Shown: positions 7,489 to 16,905, counted from the first letter of the stretch. The stretch: DNA of 64,000 nt from Streptomyces aurantiogriseus (GCF_014649375.1 NZ_BMSX01000001.1:62001-126000); one strand, 5' to 3'. Numbers and translations are program-made. Notes: a model not told the origin generated them from the letters alone.

Positions 7489-8985
7489 TTACGCGGCCGG
7501 GCCGGCTGTACCTTCCTCGGTCGACAGCCTCCGCCTCACCCGCTCCCCCTCCAACGGCGGCGCCGTGACGCTCCCGTGCGTCCTGCACTCCGGGTGCTTG
7601 CACTCCGGCCCCGGCTTCCGCACCGTCGCGAGGGCGACCGCCGCTCCCACCACCAACAGCCCCGCACACACCGCCATCGCCCGCCCGAACGCTTCGTCGA
7701 AGGCGTCCGCCGACCGGTACGCCTCCGCCCCCATCCCCGTCACCAGCGGCAGTGCGGCCACCGCGATCAGGCCGGCCGCTCGGGCCGCCGCGTTGTTGAT
7801 GCCGCTGGCCAGTCCGGCGCGGGCGACGTCCACGGAGGCGAGGACGGTCGCGGTCAGCGGGGCGACCAGGGTGACGAGGCCGAGGCCGAGGACCAGGACG
7901 GCGGGCAGGACGTCGGCGAGGTAGGAGGCGTCCTGGCCGACCCTCAGCATCAGCAGCATCCCCGCGGCGCACAGCAGGGGGCCGACCGTGAGGGGGATGC
8001 GCGGGCCGATCCTGTCGGCCAGCTCTCCCGACCTGGCCGACAGCAGGAGCATCAGCACGGTCGTCGGCAGGAGCGCCGTACCGGCGCCGAGGGCGGAGTA
8101 GCCGGCGACGACCTGGAGCTGGACCGCCGAGAGGAAGAAGAAGCCGCCGAGGGCCGCGTACACGCACAGGGTGACCAGATTGACGGCCGTGAACTGGCGG
8201 GACGCGAAGATGTCCAGCGGCATCATCGGGTCCGGGCGGCGCCGCTCGACGAGGACGAAGGCCACGCCGGCGGCGACCCCGGCCACCGCCGTCACCGTGA
8301 CGACCACGGTTCCTGCCCCCGCCTCGATCAGCGCGTACGTCACCAGGCCGAGCGCCGCGGCGCCCAGCACCGCCCCCAGCACGTCGAACCCGCCGTGGAC
8401 CCGCTCGTCACCCGACTCGGGGACATGCCGCAGGGCCACCGGCACGCACAGCAGCGCCAGTGGCACGTTCAGCAGGAACACCCATCGCCAGCCCGGCCCG
8501 TCCACCAGCCAGCCGCCCAGGAACGGGCCCACCGCCGCCCCGACGCCCCCGAAGCCGGACCACAGGCCCACGGCCCGGCCCCGGTCGTCGGGGTGGAAGG
8601 ACGCCTGGATGAGGGCGAGGGAGCCGGGGGTGAGGAGTGCGCCGCCGATGCCCTGCAAGGCCCGGGCGGCGATCAGGACCCCCGCGTTCGGGGCGATCCC
8701 GCACAGCAGTGAGGCGACGGCGAACCACACCACTCCCACCACGAAGATCTTCCGCCGGCCGTAGCGGTCCCCCAGTGAGCCGCCCAGCAGGATCAGGCCG
8801 GCCAGCGTGACCATGTACGCGTTGACCGTCCACTGGAGGGCGGCCAGGTCCGCGTCCAGGTCACGGCCGATGCGCGGGAGGGCGACGTTGACGACGGTCG
8901 AGTCCAGCATGGCCATGCTGGAGCCGAGGACGGTGGTGAGCAGGATCCATTTGCCCTGCGGTGAGGCCAGCCGGACGTCGGGCAT
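7489..8985 (-). CDS. DHA2 family drug:H+ antiporter (EmrB/QacA type)
   Basis: The 498-residue major facilitator has about 14 predicted helices. Motif A appears as GGSLGDRYGRRK, helix 1 has the DHA2 signature SSMAMLDSTVVNVALPRI, and the helix-5 antiporter motif C appears as GGVGAAVGPFLGG. The tail has CKHPEC, a short Cys/His cluster. Such proteins export drugs or metabolites by proton antiport at the cytoplasmic membrane; the substrate is unknown. I started it at the ATG at 8985 (MPDVRLASPQGKW) because the sequence further upstream is basic, unlike the family, and contains the fbaA terminator hairpin. GGGAG is unusually close to this ATG. Confidence 0.9.
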   Translation of the reverse strand: MPDVRLASPQGKWILLTTVLGSSMAMLDSTVVNVALPRIGRDLDADLAALQWTVNAYMVTLAGLILLGGSLGDRYGRRKIFVVGVVWFAVASLLCGIAPNAGVLIAARALQGIGGALLTPGSLALIQASFHPDDRGRAVGLWSGFGGVGAAVGPFLGGWLVDGPGWRWVFLLNVPLALLCVPVALRHVPESGDERVHGGFDVLGAVLGAAALGLVTYALIEAGAGTVVVTVTAVAGVAAGVAFVLVERRRPDPMMPLDIFASRQFTAVNLVTLCVYAALGGFFFLSAVQLQVVAGYSALGAGTALLPTTVLMLLLSARSGELADRIGPRIPLTVGPLLCAAGMLLMLRVGQDASYLADVLPAVLVLGLGLVTLVAPLTATVLASVDVARAGLASGINNAAARAAGLIAVAALPLVTGMGAEAYRSADAFDEAFGRAMAVCAGLLVVGAAVALATVRKPGPECKHPECRTHGSVTAPPLEGERVRRRLSTEEGTAGPAA

Positions 8986-9002
8986 GCTCCCAGGTATACA
9001 GC

Positions 9003-9033
9003 GAGCCCGGCGCCATGGGCAGACGCCGGGCTC
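9003..9033 (-). terminator. Terminator hairpin after fbaA
   Basis: GAGCCCGGCG and CGCCGGGCTC form a perfect 10-bp stem with an 11-base loop, 17 bases beyond the fbaA stop on the minus strand. There is no T-run, as is common in Streptomyces. It also lies only 18 bp upstream of the MFS transporter start. Confidence 0.7.
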
Positions 9034-9049
9034 ACACGACCCCGGAGGG

Positions 9050-10081
9050 TTACTTGATCTTCGTGCCCGCCGACCGCAGGTTCTGCGTCGCCTCGACGAC
9101 GCGCGCGGCCATGCTCGCCTCGGCCAGCTTGCCCCAGGTCCGCGGGTCGTAGGTCTTCTTGGAGCCGACCTCGCCGTCGACCTTGAGGACACCGTCGTAG
9201 TTCTTGAACATGTGGTCGGCGACGGGACGCGTGAAGGCGTACTGCGTGTCCGTGTCGATGTTCATCTTGACGACGCCGTTCTCCAGCGCGGTCGCGATCT
9301 CCTCCTCCGTGGAGCCGGAGCCGCCGTGGAAGACGAAGTCGAACGGCTGGGAGCCGGCCGGCTTGCCGTACTTCGCGGCGACGCCCTCGTTGAGCTCCTT
9401 CAGCAGCTCGGGACGGAGGACGACGTTGCCCGGCTTGTACACGCCGTGGACGTTGCCGAAGGACGCGGCCAGCAGGTAGCGGCCCTTGTCGCCGAGGCCG
9501 AGCGCCTCGACCGTACGCACCGCGTCGTCGACGGTCGTGTACAGGGAGTCGTTGATCTCGTGGGAGACGCCGTCCTCCTCACCGCCGGTCGGGGTGATCT
9601 CGACCTCGAGGATGATCTTCGCGGCGGCGGCGCGGGCGAGCAGCTCCTGCGCGATCTCCAGGTTGTCGGCGAGGGTCTCGGCGGAGCCGTCCCACATGTG
9701 CGACTGGAACAGCGGGTTGCGGCCGGCCTTGACGCGCTCCTCAGAGATCGCGAGCAGCGGGCGTACGTACCCGTCGAGCTTGTCCTTCGGGCAGTGGTCG
9801 GTGTGCAGGGCGACCGTGACGGGGTACTTCTCGGCGACGATGTGCGCGAACTCGGCGAGGGCGACCGCGCCCGCCACCATGTCCTTGCTGTACTGGCCGC
9901 CCAGGAACTCGGCGCCGCCCGTCGAGATCTGGATGATGCCGTCGCTCTCCGCCTCCGCGAAGCCGCGCAGAGCCGCGTGCAGGGTCTGGGTCGAGGTGAC
10001 GTTGATGGCCGGGTAGGCGAACTTGCCTGCCTTCGCCCGGTCGAGCATCTCGTTGTAGACCTCGGGGGTTGCGATGGGCAT
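9050..10081 (-). CDS. fbaA: Class II fructose-bisphosphate aldolase
   Basis: The 343-residue zinc enzyme splits fructose 1,6-bisphosphate to glyceraldehyde 3-phosphate and DHAP in glycolysis and runs in reverse in gluconeogenesis. The catalytic and metal motif HTDHC is at residues 93-97 (Asp95 proton donor, His96 zinc ligand). Further marks are LEVEITPTGGEEDGV, SFGNVHGVY and the phosphate-binding FHGGSGS and KMNIDTDTQ. The length and pattern fit the long class IIA type. It has its own 3' hairpin and a 168-bp upstream gap (10082-10249) that contains three GGTCCA words at 10190-10216 and should hold its promoter. Confidence 0.97.
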   Translation of the reverse strand: MPIATPEVYNEMLDRAKAGKFAYPAINVTSTQTLHAALRGFAEAESDGIIQISTGGAEFLGGQYSKDMVAGAVALAEFAHIVAEKYPVTVALHTDHCPKDKLDGYVRPLLAISEERVKAGRNPLFQSHMWDGSAETLADNLEIAQELLARAAAAKIILEVEITPTGGEEDGVSHEINDSLYTTVDDAVRTVEALGLGDKGRYLLAASFGNVHGVYKPGNVVLRPELLKELNEGVAAKYGKPAGSQPFDFVFHGGSGSTEEEIATALENGVVKMNIDTDTQYAFTRPVADHMFKNYDGVLKVDGEVGSKKTYDPRTWGKLAEASMAARVVEATQNLRSAGTKIK

Positions 10082-10249
10082 TCGTCCGCTCCTTGAGTGT
10101 GCGGGTTGGCGTACTGCGTGATTACGGCCCTGACCTAGACCTTGGGTGCGACGTCATCGTCGTCCCCATCTTTCCAGAGATGCGCGGATGGTCCATGCCT
10201 GGTCCACGGCCGGTCCACGCGCCGGTCAAGTCCAGGTCAAAGTGGGTTG

Positions 10250-10798
10250 TCAGTCCAGACCCAGTTCATCCTTCGAGAAGGCGAACAGGTACGGCACCCC
10301 CGCGCCCTCCTGGATCTTCTCGGCGGCGCCCGTCGCCCGGTCCACGATGGTCGCGACGGCCACGACCTCGGCGCCCGCCTCGCGCACCGCCTCCACGGCG
10401 GTCAGCGGCGAGCCGCCGGTGGTGGAGGTGTCCTCGACGACCAGGACCCGACGGCCCTTGATCTCCGGGCCCTCGACCCGCCGCTGCAGCCCGTGCGCCT
10501 TCGCCGCCTTGCGTACGACGAAGGCGTCCAGCCTGCGGCCGCGCGCGGCGGCGGCGTGCAGCATCGCGGCCGCGACCGGGTCGGCACCCATGGTCAGCCC
10601 GCCCACCGCGTCGAAGTCCAGCTCGGCGGTCAGGTCCAGCAGCACCTGGCCGACCAGCGGAGCGGCCTCGCCGTCGAGGGTGATGCGGCGCAGGTCGACG
10701 TAGTAGTCGGCCTCCAGACCCGACGACAGGGTCACCTTGCCGTGCACCACGGCCTTGTCCTTGATCTGCTGCAGCAGCTCGCCACGTACGTCCGTCAT
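10250..10798 (-). CDS. pyrE: Orotate phosphoribosyltransferase
   Basis: The 182-residue enzyme makes orotidine 5'-phosphate from orotate and PRPP in pyrimidine synthesis. The PRPP-binding motif VLVVEDTSTTGGS is at residues 118-130, and the flexible-loop region with VRKAAKAHGLQRRVEG precedes it. I placed the start at the ATG at 10798 (MTDVRGELLQQI). The stop of the aldose epimerase is 23 bp upstream on the same strand, so the two are probably co-transcribed. Confidence 0.95.
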   Translation of the reverse strand: MTDVRGELLQQIKDKAVVHGKVTLSSGLEADYYVDLRRITLDGEAAPLVGQVLLDLTAELDFDAVGGLTMGADPVAAAMLHAAAARGRRLDAFVVRKAAKAHGLQRRVEGPEIKGRRVLVVEDTSTTGGSPLTAVEAVREAGAEVVAVATIVDRATGAAEKIQEGAGVPYLFAFSKDELGLD

Positions 10799-10821
10799 GC
10801 CGAACAGCTTAGAGGCGCCCC

Positions 10822-11613
10822 CTACAGGCGGCTCCAGCGCCAGGTCGTCGTCGCCTCCAGGGGCTCCAGCGGGGTGACCAGGCGCGGGAGGGTGTTGAGC
10901 CCGTTCGGCGGGCCGGTCTGCGGCTCCACGCACACGGCCGCCTCCTGCTCGTCGTAGACGACGACCCACCGCTCCGGGCTGGTCACCTCGAGCCGGAGCT
11001 GCCCCGGCCAGGTGAGGGCGACGGCGACGCCGTCCGGCATGCCGAAGCAGTCGTCCCAGGGGCTGGGCTTCGGATCGACGCGGTTGCCGGTCGGCAGGTG
11101 GTCGTCGCCGCGCTCCTCCTGCCAGGCCGGGTCGAAGGAGAGCTGCACGCCCTCGCTCCCTCCCAGGTTCCGGTTGAACCACGGGTGCCAGCCGATCTGC
11201 GCCGGGAACGACGAGCCGTACGTCTCCACCGACATCGTCAGCGTCAGCGCGTCCTCGCTCAGTGCGACGATCTGCGTGACCCGGCCGGGGTAGGGCCACG
11301 GCTCCACCAGGTCGTACGTCAGGACCGCCTCGTCCGCCGAACTGCGGGCCACCCGCCAGGCGCCGTCGCGGACGGTGCCGTGGATGGCGTGCGGCGGGGA
11401 GTTGAGGGGCATCTGGTGGACGGTCGCCCCGTCCCGGAAGCGGCCGTCCCGGACCCGCCCGCACCAGGGGACCATCGGGAAGCAGCCGAACCGTTCCCCC
11501 TGGCGCAGCAGCTCCACACCGCCGACGCGCAGCCCTCCGACCCGTCCGCCGTTGCCCGGCTGCACGGTCACCTCCGCGTCGCCCGCGGTCAGCGTGATGT
11601 CTTCGTCACTCAC
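10822..11613 (-). CDS. Aldose 1-epimerase family protein
   Basis: The 263-residue beta-sandwich protein has the galactose-mutarotase fold motifs. These are PHAIHG (substrate-binding His), IGWHPWFNRN (catalytic His) and CVEPQTGPPNGLN (catalytic base Glu). Members interconvert alpha and beta anomers of hexoses or hexose 6-phosphates; the exact sugar cannot be told. It sits 23 bp upstream of pyrE on the same strand and 38 bp downstream of the SRPBCC gene, suggesting an operon. Confidence 0.88.
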   Translation of the reverse strand: MSDEDITLTAGDAEVTVQPGNGGRVGGLRVGGVELLRQGERFGCFPMVPWCGRVRDGRFRDGATVHQMPLNSPPHAIHGTVRDGAWRVARSSADEAVLTYDLVEPWPYPGRVTQIVALSEDALTLTMSVETYGSSFPAQIGWHPWFNRNLGGSEGVQLSFDPAWQEERGDDHLPTGNRVDPKPSPWDDCFGMPDGVAVALTWPGQLRLEVTSPERWVVVYDEQEAAVCVEPQTGPPNGLNTLPRLVTPLEPLEATTTWRWSRL

Positions 11614-11651
11614 GGGACGACCCTACCGAGGCGATCAAGAGGGCGTGGGTG

Positions 11652-12500
11652 TCACCGGCGGCGCCGCAGCACCCTGCCCACGACGATCGCCGACGCCACG
11701 ACGAACGCGGCCGCCGGGGCCGCCCAGCGCAGGGTGTTCGTCGGGGCGACGGTCTGCGGGGCCGGGACCGGCGCGTACCGGCCGCGCGGCGGCGCGTGGT
11801 CCACCTCCTCCGCGCTGCGGCCGATCATCGTGCGGCGCGCGTGCGCGGCTTCGGCGGGGGGTTCGGCGGCGGAGGGGAAGTCGTCCACGCCGGCTCCTTC
11901 GTCCACGTCGTCCACCTCATCCACGTCATTCACCTCGTCCACGTCGTCCACGCCGTCCAGTTCGTCGAGGCCGGACGGGGGAATCTCGGCCTGGAAGACG
12001 GGGGTGGGGGGTTCCTCGTCGGGCTCCGGCTCAGGCTCCGGCTCCGGCTCCGGGGCTTCCCGTACGGGCTCCTGCTCGGCCGCGAGTGTCCCCAGGTTCT
12101 CCGCGAAACGGTTCAGCAGGCGTACGACCGCCGCGTCCACCGCCTCCGGCGGGAGTTCCGCGATCCGGCCGTCCGCGGAGGCCGTGCCCTCGACGTGGAG
12201 GGTGGTGCCGTCGCCGGACTCCCGCAGCCCCAGGGTGAGGGCGAGTTTGACCGTGCCCGTTCCGCGCGCCTCGGTCGCGTCGCCCTCCACGGCGTACGTG
12301 TCGTCCGCACGGGTGGTGACGCGCAGGGTGCCCCGGTAGGTGATGGTGTGACCGCCGACGCGTAGCTTCAACCGGCCCGCGACGGGGTCGGTGCCGGCGT
12401 CCTGCTGGAGTCCGGGGACCGCCCGGGCCACCTGCGCGGGGTCGACGAGGGCTGCCCGCGCCTGCTCGACCGGAACCGGAACGAACACCTCATGCTCCAT
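11652..12500 (-). CDS. SRPBCC (CoxG-like) domain protein with acidic linker and C-terminal membrane anchor
   Basis: The 282-residue protein has an N-terminal SRPBCC domain (about 1-145), opening MEHEVFVPVPVEQARAALVD, of the carbon-monoxide-dehydrogenase subunit G type that binds hydrophobic ligands. An acidic linker follows, with a PEPEPEPEPEP stretch and a DDVDEVNDVDEVDDVDE repeat (about 155-205). One C-terminal helix, AAPAAAFVVASAIVV, ends in the basic tail GRVLRRRR. This is a tail-anchored arrangement with the domain in the cytoplasm. I placed the start at the ATG at 12500, where family similarity begins. No carbon-monoxide dehydrogenase genes are nearby, so the role is unknown. Confidence 0.8.
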   Translation of the reverse strand: MEHEVFVPVPVEQARAALVDPAQVARAVPGLQQDAGTDPVAGRLKLRVGGHTITYRGTLRVTTRADDTYAVEGDATEARGTGTVKLALTLGLRESGDGTTLHVEGTASADGRIAELPPEAVDAAVVRLLNRFAENLGTLAAEQEPVREAPEPEPEPEPEPDEEPPTPVFQAEIPPSGLDELDGVDDVDEVNDVDEVDDVDEGAGVDDFPSAAEPPAEAAHARRTMIGRSAEEVDHAPPRGRYAPVPAPQTVAPTNTLRWAAPAAAFVVASAIVVGRVLRRRR

Positions 12501-12609
12501 ACCTGCGGAGCCTACCGAGGAGCGCGGGGGTATACGCCCCCTCTGCCGCAACTCGCCCCGGCGTTGAAGCGGGCCTCCGTCAGGGCTCCGCCCCCGGACC
12601 CCCGCCACT

Positions 12610-12647
12610 GGCCCTGAACGGGCCTCGTCCTCAAACGTTGGACGGGC
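12610..12647. repeat. Dispersed Streptomyces intergenic repeat, copy 1
   Basis: These 38 bases match, in inverted orientation and with three differences, the block at 18021-18058 (core GAGGACGAGGCCCGTTCAGG on the other strand). The copy lies between the aminopropyltransferase stop and the SRPBCC start. The remaining bases of 12501-12716 hold no gene. Confidence 0.8.
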
Positions 12648-12716
12648 CGGCTTCCCCCGACCGGCGCCCGGAAGCCCGCCCCTCGGATCGGCGTCACCGG
12701 CGCTGCGACACGCCCC

Positions 12717-14306
12717 CTAGTACCGCGGATGCATCAACGTCGAAGCCCGCACCCCCTCCACCGGTGCTCCCAGTGGCCGCTCCTCGTGGTCCAGGGGCAG
12801 GGGTGGGCGGGTGTCTGCGGCGGCCAGGACGAAGCCCCAGTCGCGGGGGGCGCGGGAGGTGTCCGCGGTGCGGTCGGGGCCTGTGGTGATGCCGGTGTCG
12901 TCGCCGGCGACGCGGTAGGGGGAGGTGCGCAGGCCCGCCGCGCGGATCGTCGTCTCCACCGTCCAGAAGACGCGGGGGCGGGCGGCGACCGGGCCGGCGT
13001 GGACCACGAGGCGGCCGCCGGGGCGCAGGGCGCGGCGGGCGAGGCCGTAGAACTCCTGGGAGTACAGCTTCGTGCTGGCCGTGATGCCGGGGTCGGGGAG
13101 GTCCGCGATCACCACGTCGTACCGGCCCGCCGGCATCTCGCGCAGGCGGCGGAAGGCGTCGGCGATGGTGACGTGGACGCGGGGGTCGTCGTAGGCGTGG
13201 CTGTTCAGGCCGGAGAGGGGCCGGTCGGTGCGGGCCAGGCGGACGAGGTCGGGGTCGAGCTCGACGACGTCGACACGGTGGGTGCCGGGGTGGGTGAGGA
13301 CCTCGCGGGCGGCCAGTCCGTCGCCGCCGCCGAGGATCAGTACGCGTGTGTGGGGGCCGTTCATCGCGGGGTGGACCAGGGCCTCGTGGTAGCGGCGCTC
13401 GTCGTGGCCGCAGACGCGGAGCCTGCCGTCGAGGTAGAGGCCCAGGGGGCGGCCTCCCGTGCCGCCGGTGAGGACGACCTCCTGGACGCCGGTCCGCAGG
13501 GCCACGCGGACGTCGTCGCCGTACACCGCGTGGCGTGCGGCTCGTTCGAAGTCGTCCACCAGGACGGCGGCCGAGGCCAGGACGCCGAGCACGGTGACCG
13601 TGGCCGTCAGCAGGAGACAGCGGGCCCGGCAGGTCAGGTCTCGGCGGAACAGGCCCAGGACCAGGGCGCCGCCCGCGATCACGTTCACCGCGCCCGTGAG
13701 GAGAGAGCTGGTCAGCTGGCCGAGGAAGGGGAGCAGGAGGAAGGGGAAGGCCAGGCCTCCCACCAGCGCGCCCACGTAGTCCGCGGCGAACAGGTCCGCC
13801 ACCGCGCCACCCGCGTCCTGGCGGCGGATGCGCTGGATCAGCTCCATCAGCAGGGGAACCTCGGCGCCGATCAGCAGGCCGATCGCCAGGGAGAAGGCGA
13901 CCAGCAGGACACGCGGACCGTTCGCCCACAGGCCACCCCAGTCGCCCGTCCACGCGAACACCGCGTACAACGCCATCGCACTGCAGCCCCCGACCAGGGC
14001 GAGTGTCACCTCGACCGCCGCGAAGCCGGCCGCCCCCAGACGGCGCAGCCGTTTCGCGGCCAGCGAGCCGATGCCCATCGCGAAGACCATGACCGACAGC
14101 ACGACGGAGGCCTGGGTGACCGAATCACCCATCAAGTACGAGGCCAGGGCCACCAGTTCGAGTTCGTAGACCAGACCGCAGGCCGCGCAGACGAAGACGC
14201 ACCCGAGGACCAGGAGCCGCCCGGTGTCCGGCCGGACGGGGAGCCGCGCGGGGCCGCGCCAGGCGGGTGGGGCACCGGGCGGGGCGGGGGCGTGCGGTTC
14301 GATCAC
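12717..14306 (-). CDS. Membrane-embedded polyamine aminopropyltransferase-like (spermidine synthase) protein
   Basis: The 529-residue protein fuses about seven transmembrane helices (roughly residues 30-235) to a soluble spermidine-synthase/methyltransferase-fold domain (about 255-490). The latter has [33 protein letters not shown] and VIADLPDPG, matching the decarboxylated-SAM binding site and catalytic Asp region. The membrane half resembles the exporter-like segment found in many actinobacterial SpeE paralogues. The reaction may be aminopropyl transfer, but several homologues of this layout lack a proven substrate. The start is a GTG at 14306. It follows the DUF2617 gene by 113 bp, a neighbourhood I recognise from other streptomycetes. 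Confidence 0.85.
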   Translation of the reverse strand: MIEPHAPAPPGAPPAWRGPARLPVRPDTGRLLVLGCVFVCAACGLVYELELVALASYLMGDSVTQASVVLSVMVFAMGIGSLAAKRLRRLGAAGFAAVEVTLALVGGCSAMALYAVFAWTGDWGGLWANGPRVLLVAFSLAIGLLIGAEVPLLMELIQRIRRQDAGGAVADLFAADYVGALVGGLAFPFLLLPFLGQLTSSLLTGAVNVIAGGALVLGLFRRDLTCRARCLLLTATVTVLGVLASAAVLVDDFERAARHAVYGDDVRVALRTGVQEVVLTGGTGGRPLGLYLDGRLRVCGHDERRYHEALVHPAMNGPHTRVLILGGGDGLAAREVLTHPGTHRVDVVELDPDLVRLARTDRPLSGLNSHAYDDPRVHVTIADAFRRLREMPAGRYDVVIADLPDPGITASTKLYSQEFYGLARRALRPGGRLVVHAGPVAARPRVFWTVETTIRAAGLRTSPYRVAGDDTGITTGPDRTADTSRAPRDWGFVLAAADTRPPLPLDHEERPLGAPVEGVRASTLMHPRY

Positions 14307-14419
14307 GAGTGGGACGTTACGTGACGAATACGGCGAGCTTCGTCACCCACACGTGTGGAACTCCGGGTAGTTGAGGCCCCGTACGTTTGAGCCTCGGCTG
14401 ATGCCGCCCCCGGCCCCCG

Positions 14420-14935
14420 TCAACTCACCGGCACCCGCGCCCCCACCCTCGTCCTGGTCGCCACCAGCTGCCCGTCCTGCGGGTACGCGTGCCACGTCCG
14501 CCAGTGCACATGCCCCTCGTGGCGCTGGGCCAGCAGGGCCGTGAAGGCGTGGGGGCTGCCGGGGAAGACGCCGGCCAGGCCGTGGGGGTGGTCGGAGACC
14601 AGGGCGAGCAACTCCTGGGCACGGCCCGCGAACTGGCCCGGTGTCAGGACTTCCACACGGGCGGCGAACTCGTACTCCCAGTCTCCCACCCGCTTGGACA
14701 CGCCCAGCGGGAGCGGGGTGCTGCTCCCGGGGATACAGGCCACCGTCTCGGAACAGGAGCCTTTCTCCTCCTCCAGCAGCACCTGGTGGGACGCGCCGAG
14801 GAGTCTCAACTGAAGCTTGGTACCGAGCAGTTCGAGGTCGAGTGTGGCCAGGGCGGGCAGCGGCTCGCGCCCCAGGGCCCAGGCGAGGTCGGCCGCGCGC
14901 GTGTCGGTGTAGGAGGTGTTCAGGGTCGTGAGCAT
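14420..14935 (-). CDS. DUF2617 family protein
   Basis: The 171-residue protein has the family features LTTLNTSYTDTRAADLAWAL at its start and ELLGTKLQLRLLGASHQVLL in the middle. I placed the start at the ATG at 14935; a longer frame to 14992 adds an unconserved basic segment. The function is unknown. It sits directly upstream of the aminopropyltransferase-like gene on the same strand. The upstream gap 14936-15310 holds no gene. It contains a GGTCGAC-rich inverted repeat at about 14984-15020 and the hairpin of the next gene. Confidence 0.8.
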   Translation of the reverse strand: MLTTLNTSYTDTRAADLAWALGREPLPALATLDLELLGTKLQLRLLGASHQVLLEEEKGSCSETVACIPGSSTPLPLGVSKRVGDWEYEFAARVEVLTPGQFAGRAQELLALVSDHPHGLAGVFPGSPHAFTALLAQRHEGHVHWRTWHAYPQDGQLVATRTRVGARVPVS

Positions 14936-15232
14936 GACTCGGCTCCGCTGGAACAAAAGAAGAGGAAAGGTCCGGCGCACCCCGGTCGACACCGGGGGTC
15001 GGGCCCCGGTCGACCCGGGTCTGGTCAGGGCGTCCGCGCGGGACGTCCGAGGGGGCCGAGGGGCTGCGTTGGCGATGTAGAGGGAATCATGAACGGTGGC
15101 GCCGCCACAGCGTTTTTACCCAACTTCGTGGGGTTTCCATCCCTCAGAGGGCTCCACAGCTCAACTGTTCAATCACAGCGCGCGCCGTGCGGCCGGGCGC
15201 ACCTGCGCGCGCCCCCGCGCCGGACATGGTGC

Positions 15233-15271
15233 GACCGCGGGGCGCCCTGGTCAGGGGCGGACCCCGCGGTC
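15233..15271 (-). terminator. Terminator hairpin after the small Cys-rich membrane protein
   Basis: GACCGCGGGG and CCCCGCGGTC form a perfect 10-bp stem with a 19-base loop, about 40 bp past the stop at 15311. Confidence 0.6.
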
Positions 15272-15310
15272 CGGATGCGGCTCCCCCTCGGGGAGCTCAG
15301 CTGCCCCGTG

Positions 15311-15568
15311 TCAGCTGCCTCCGCCGCATCCGCCGCCTCCGCCCCCGCAGGACGAACCGCCGCCGCAGGAGTGTCCGCCGGACGAGCCGCTGTCCCCGCC
15401 GCCCGCCCACCAGCTGCTGCTGCCGCCGCCGCTGTCGCTGTGCCGGCTCGTGGACCGCTGCGGCCGGCCGCCCCGGTACGTGCGCGCGTTGCTGGTCCGG
15501 CGTGCGCCCGCGAGGACCGCCCCCACGAGCACGACTGCGATCACCGCCAGGATGATGCCGACGACCAT
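15311..15568 (-). CDS. Small single-pass membrane protein with Gly/Ser/Cys-rich tail
   Basis: The 85-residue protein has an N-terminal transmembrane helix (MVVGIILAVIAVVLVGAVLA) and then a basic stretch. Its tail consists almost entirely of Gly, Ser and Cys, with four cysteines spaced as HSCGGGSSCGGGGGGCGGGS or similar. GGGAGG lies 8 bases before the ATG, so expression is likely. It is divergent from the aminotransferase gene with about 150 bp between. The cysteines could bind metal or form disulfides outside the membrane; no function is known to me. Confidence 0.65.
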   Translation of the reverse strand: MVVGIILAVIAVVLVGAVLAGARRTSNARTYRGGRPQRSTSRHSDSGGGSSSWWAGGGDSGSSGGHSCGGGSSCGGGGGGCGGGS

Positions 15569-15717
15569 GGCGTCACCCTCCCTTCGTATCCCCCGAAGCG
15601 GCCCCCCGTGGGCGCCTCGCGCACCGTGTGACCGGCGCGTGAACGGGGGATGCCCGCCCCTCGCACGGGCCAAAGCACACTTGAGGAAGTCCAGAGCTTC
15701 GGCGCAGGATGACCGGC

Positions 15718-16905
15718 ATGACCTCCACCGCACGCCCCTTCCTCAACCGTCGTCTCGCCGCTTTCGGGACGACGATCTTCGCCGAGATGTCCGCCCTCGC
15801 GGTGCGGACCGGGGCCATCAATCTCGGGCAGGGGTTCCCGGACACGGACGGGCCCGAGGAGGTGCGGGAGGCGGCCGTGCGGGCGCTGCGGGACGGCCGC
15901 GGCAACCAGTACCCGCCGGGGCCCGGCATCCCCGAGCTGCGCACGGCGGTCGCCGAGCACCAGCGCCGGCGGTACGGGCTGTCCTTCGACCCGGACACGG
16001 AGGTCCTGGTCACCGCGGGCGCCACGGAGGCCGTCGCGGCCACGCTGCTGGCGCTGCTGGAGCCCGGTGACGAGGTCGTGGCCCTGGAGCCGTACTACGA
16101 CTCCTACGCGGCCTGCATCGCGATGGCGGGCGGCACACGCGTGCCGGTGACGCTGCGGCCGGACGCCGAGCAGGCCCGTTTCCGTCTCGACCTGGACGAG
16201 CTGCGGGACGCGGTCACCGACCGCACCCGGCTGCTGCTGATCAACACCCCGCACAACCCGACCGGCACCGTCCTCACCCGTGCCGAGCTGACCGCGATCG
16301 CCGAGCTGGCCGTGGAGCGGGACCTGCTGGTCGTCACCGACGAGGTGTACGAGCACCTGGTCTTCGACGAGGCCGAGCATGTGCCGCTGGCGACGCTGCC
16401 GGGCATGCGTGAGCGGACGGTGACGATCGGGAGTGCCGGCAAGACCTTCTCGTTCACCGGGTGGAAGGTCGGGTGGGTGACGGCGGCGCCCGGGCTGGTC
16501 ACGGCGGTGCGGTCGGCCAAGCAGTTCCTGACGTACGTCTCCTCCGGGCCGTTCCAGTACGCGGTCGCCGAGGCGCTCGCGCTGCCGGACGCGTACTTCG
16601 ACGCCTTCCGCGCGGACATGCTGGCCAAGCGGGACCTGCTGGCGGCGGGGCTGGCGGAGGCCGGCTTCTCCGTCTTCCGTCCCGCCGGCACCTACTTCAT
16701 CACCACCGACATCCGCCCCCTCGGCGAGAGCGACGGCTTCGCCTTCTGCCGCTCACTGCCGGAGCGGGCGGGCGTGGTGGCCATCCCGAACGCCGTGTTC
16801 TACGACCACCGTGAGGCGGGCGCGCCGTTCGTGCGGTTCGCGTTCTGCAAGCAGGTGAGCGTGCTGGAGGAGGCCGTGAAGCGGCTGAAGACACTGGCCG
16901 GCTGA
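15718..16905 (+). CDS. PLP-dependent class I/II aminotransferase (DapC / kynurenine aminotransferase-like)
   Basis: The protein is 395 residues and of fold type I. Visible marks are INLGQGFPDTDGP near the N-terminus, NTPHNPTGTVL (cofactor Asn), VVTDEVYEHLVF (Asp and Tyr contacts), the Schiff-base lysine in SAGKTFSFTGWKVGW, and the carboxylate-binding Arg in FVRFAFCK. The family includes N-succinyldiaminopimelate, methionine and kynurenine aminotransferases, which cannot be separated by eye. I chose the ATG at 15718 because AGGA lies 8 bases upstream; an in-frame ATG at 15709 is also possible. No pathway partners are adjacent. Confidence 0.9.
   Translation: MTSTARPFLNRRLAAFGTTIFAEMSALAVRTGAINLGQGFPDTDGPEEVREAAVRALRDGRGNQYPPGPGIPELRTAVAEHQRRRYGLSFDPDTEVLVTAGATEAVAATLLALLEPGDEVVALEPYYDSYAACIAMAGGTRVPVTLRPDAEQARFRLDLDELRDAVTDRTRLLLINTPHNPTGTVLTRAELTAIAELAVERDLLVVTDEVYEHLVFDEAEHVPLATLPGMRERTVTIGSAGKTFSFTGWKVGWVTAAPGLVTAVRSAKQFLTYVSSGPFQYAVAEALALPDAYFDAFRADMLAKRDLLAAGLAEAGFSVFRPAGTYFITTDIRPLGESDGFAFCRSLPERAGVVAIPNAVFYDHREAGAPFVRFAFCKQVSVLEEAVKRLKTLAG

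Noticed and set aside
15709..16905. Kynurenine aminotransferase belonging to the kyn genes
   Set aside because: The family fits but cannot be told from DapC or methionine aminotransferases, and the gene lies 9 kb from kynA with unrelated neighbours.
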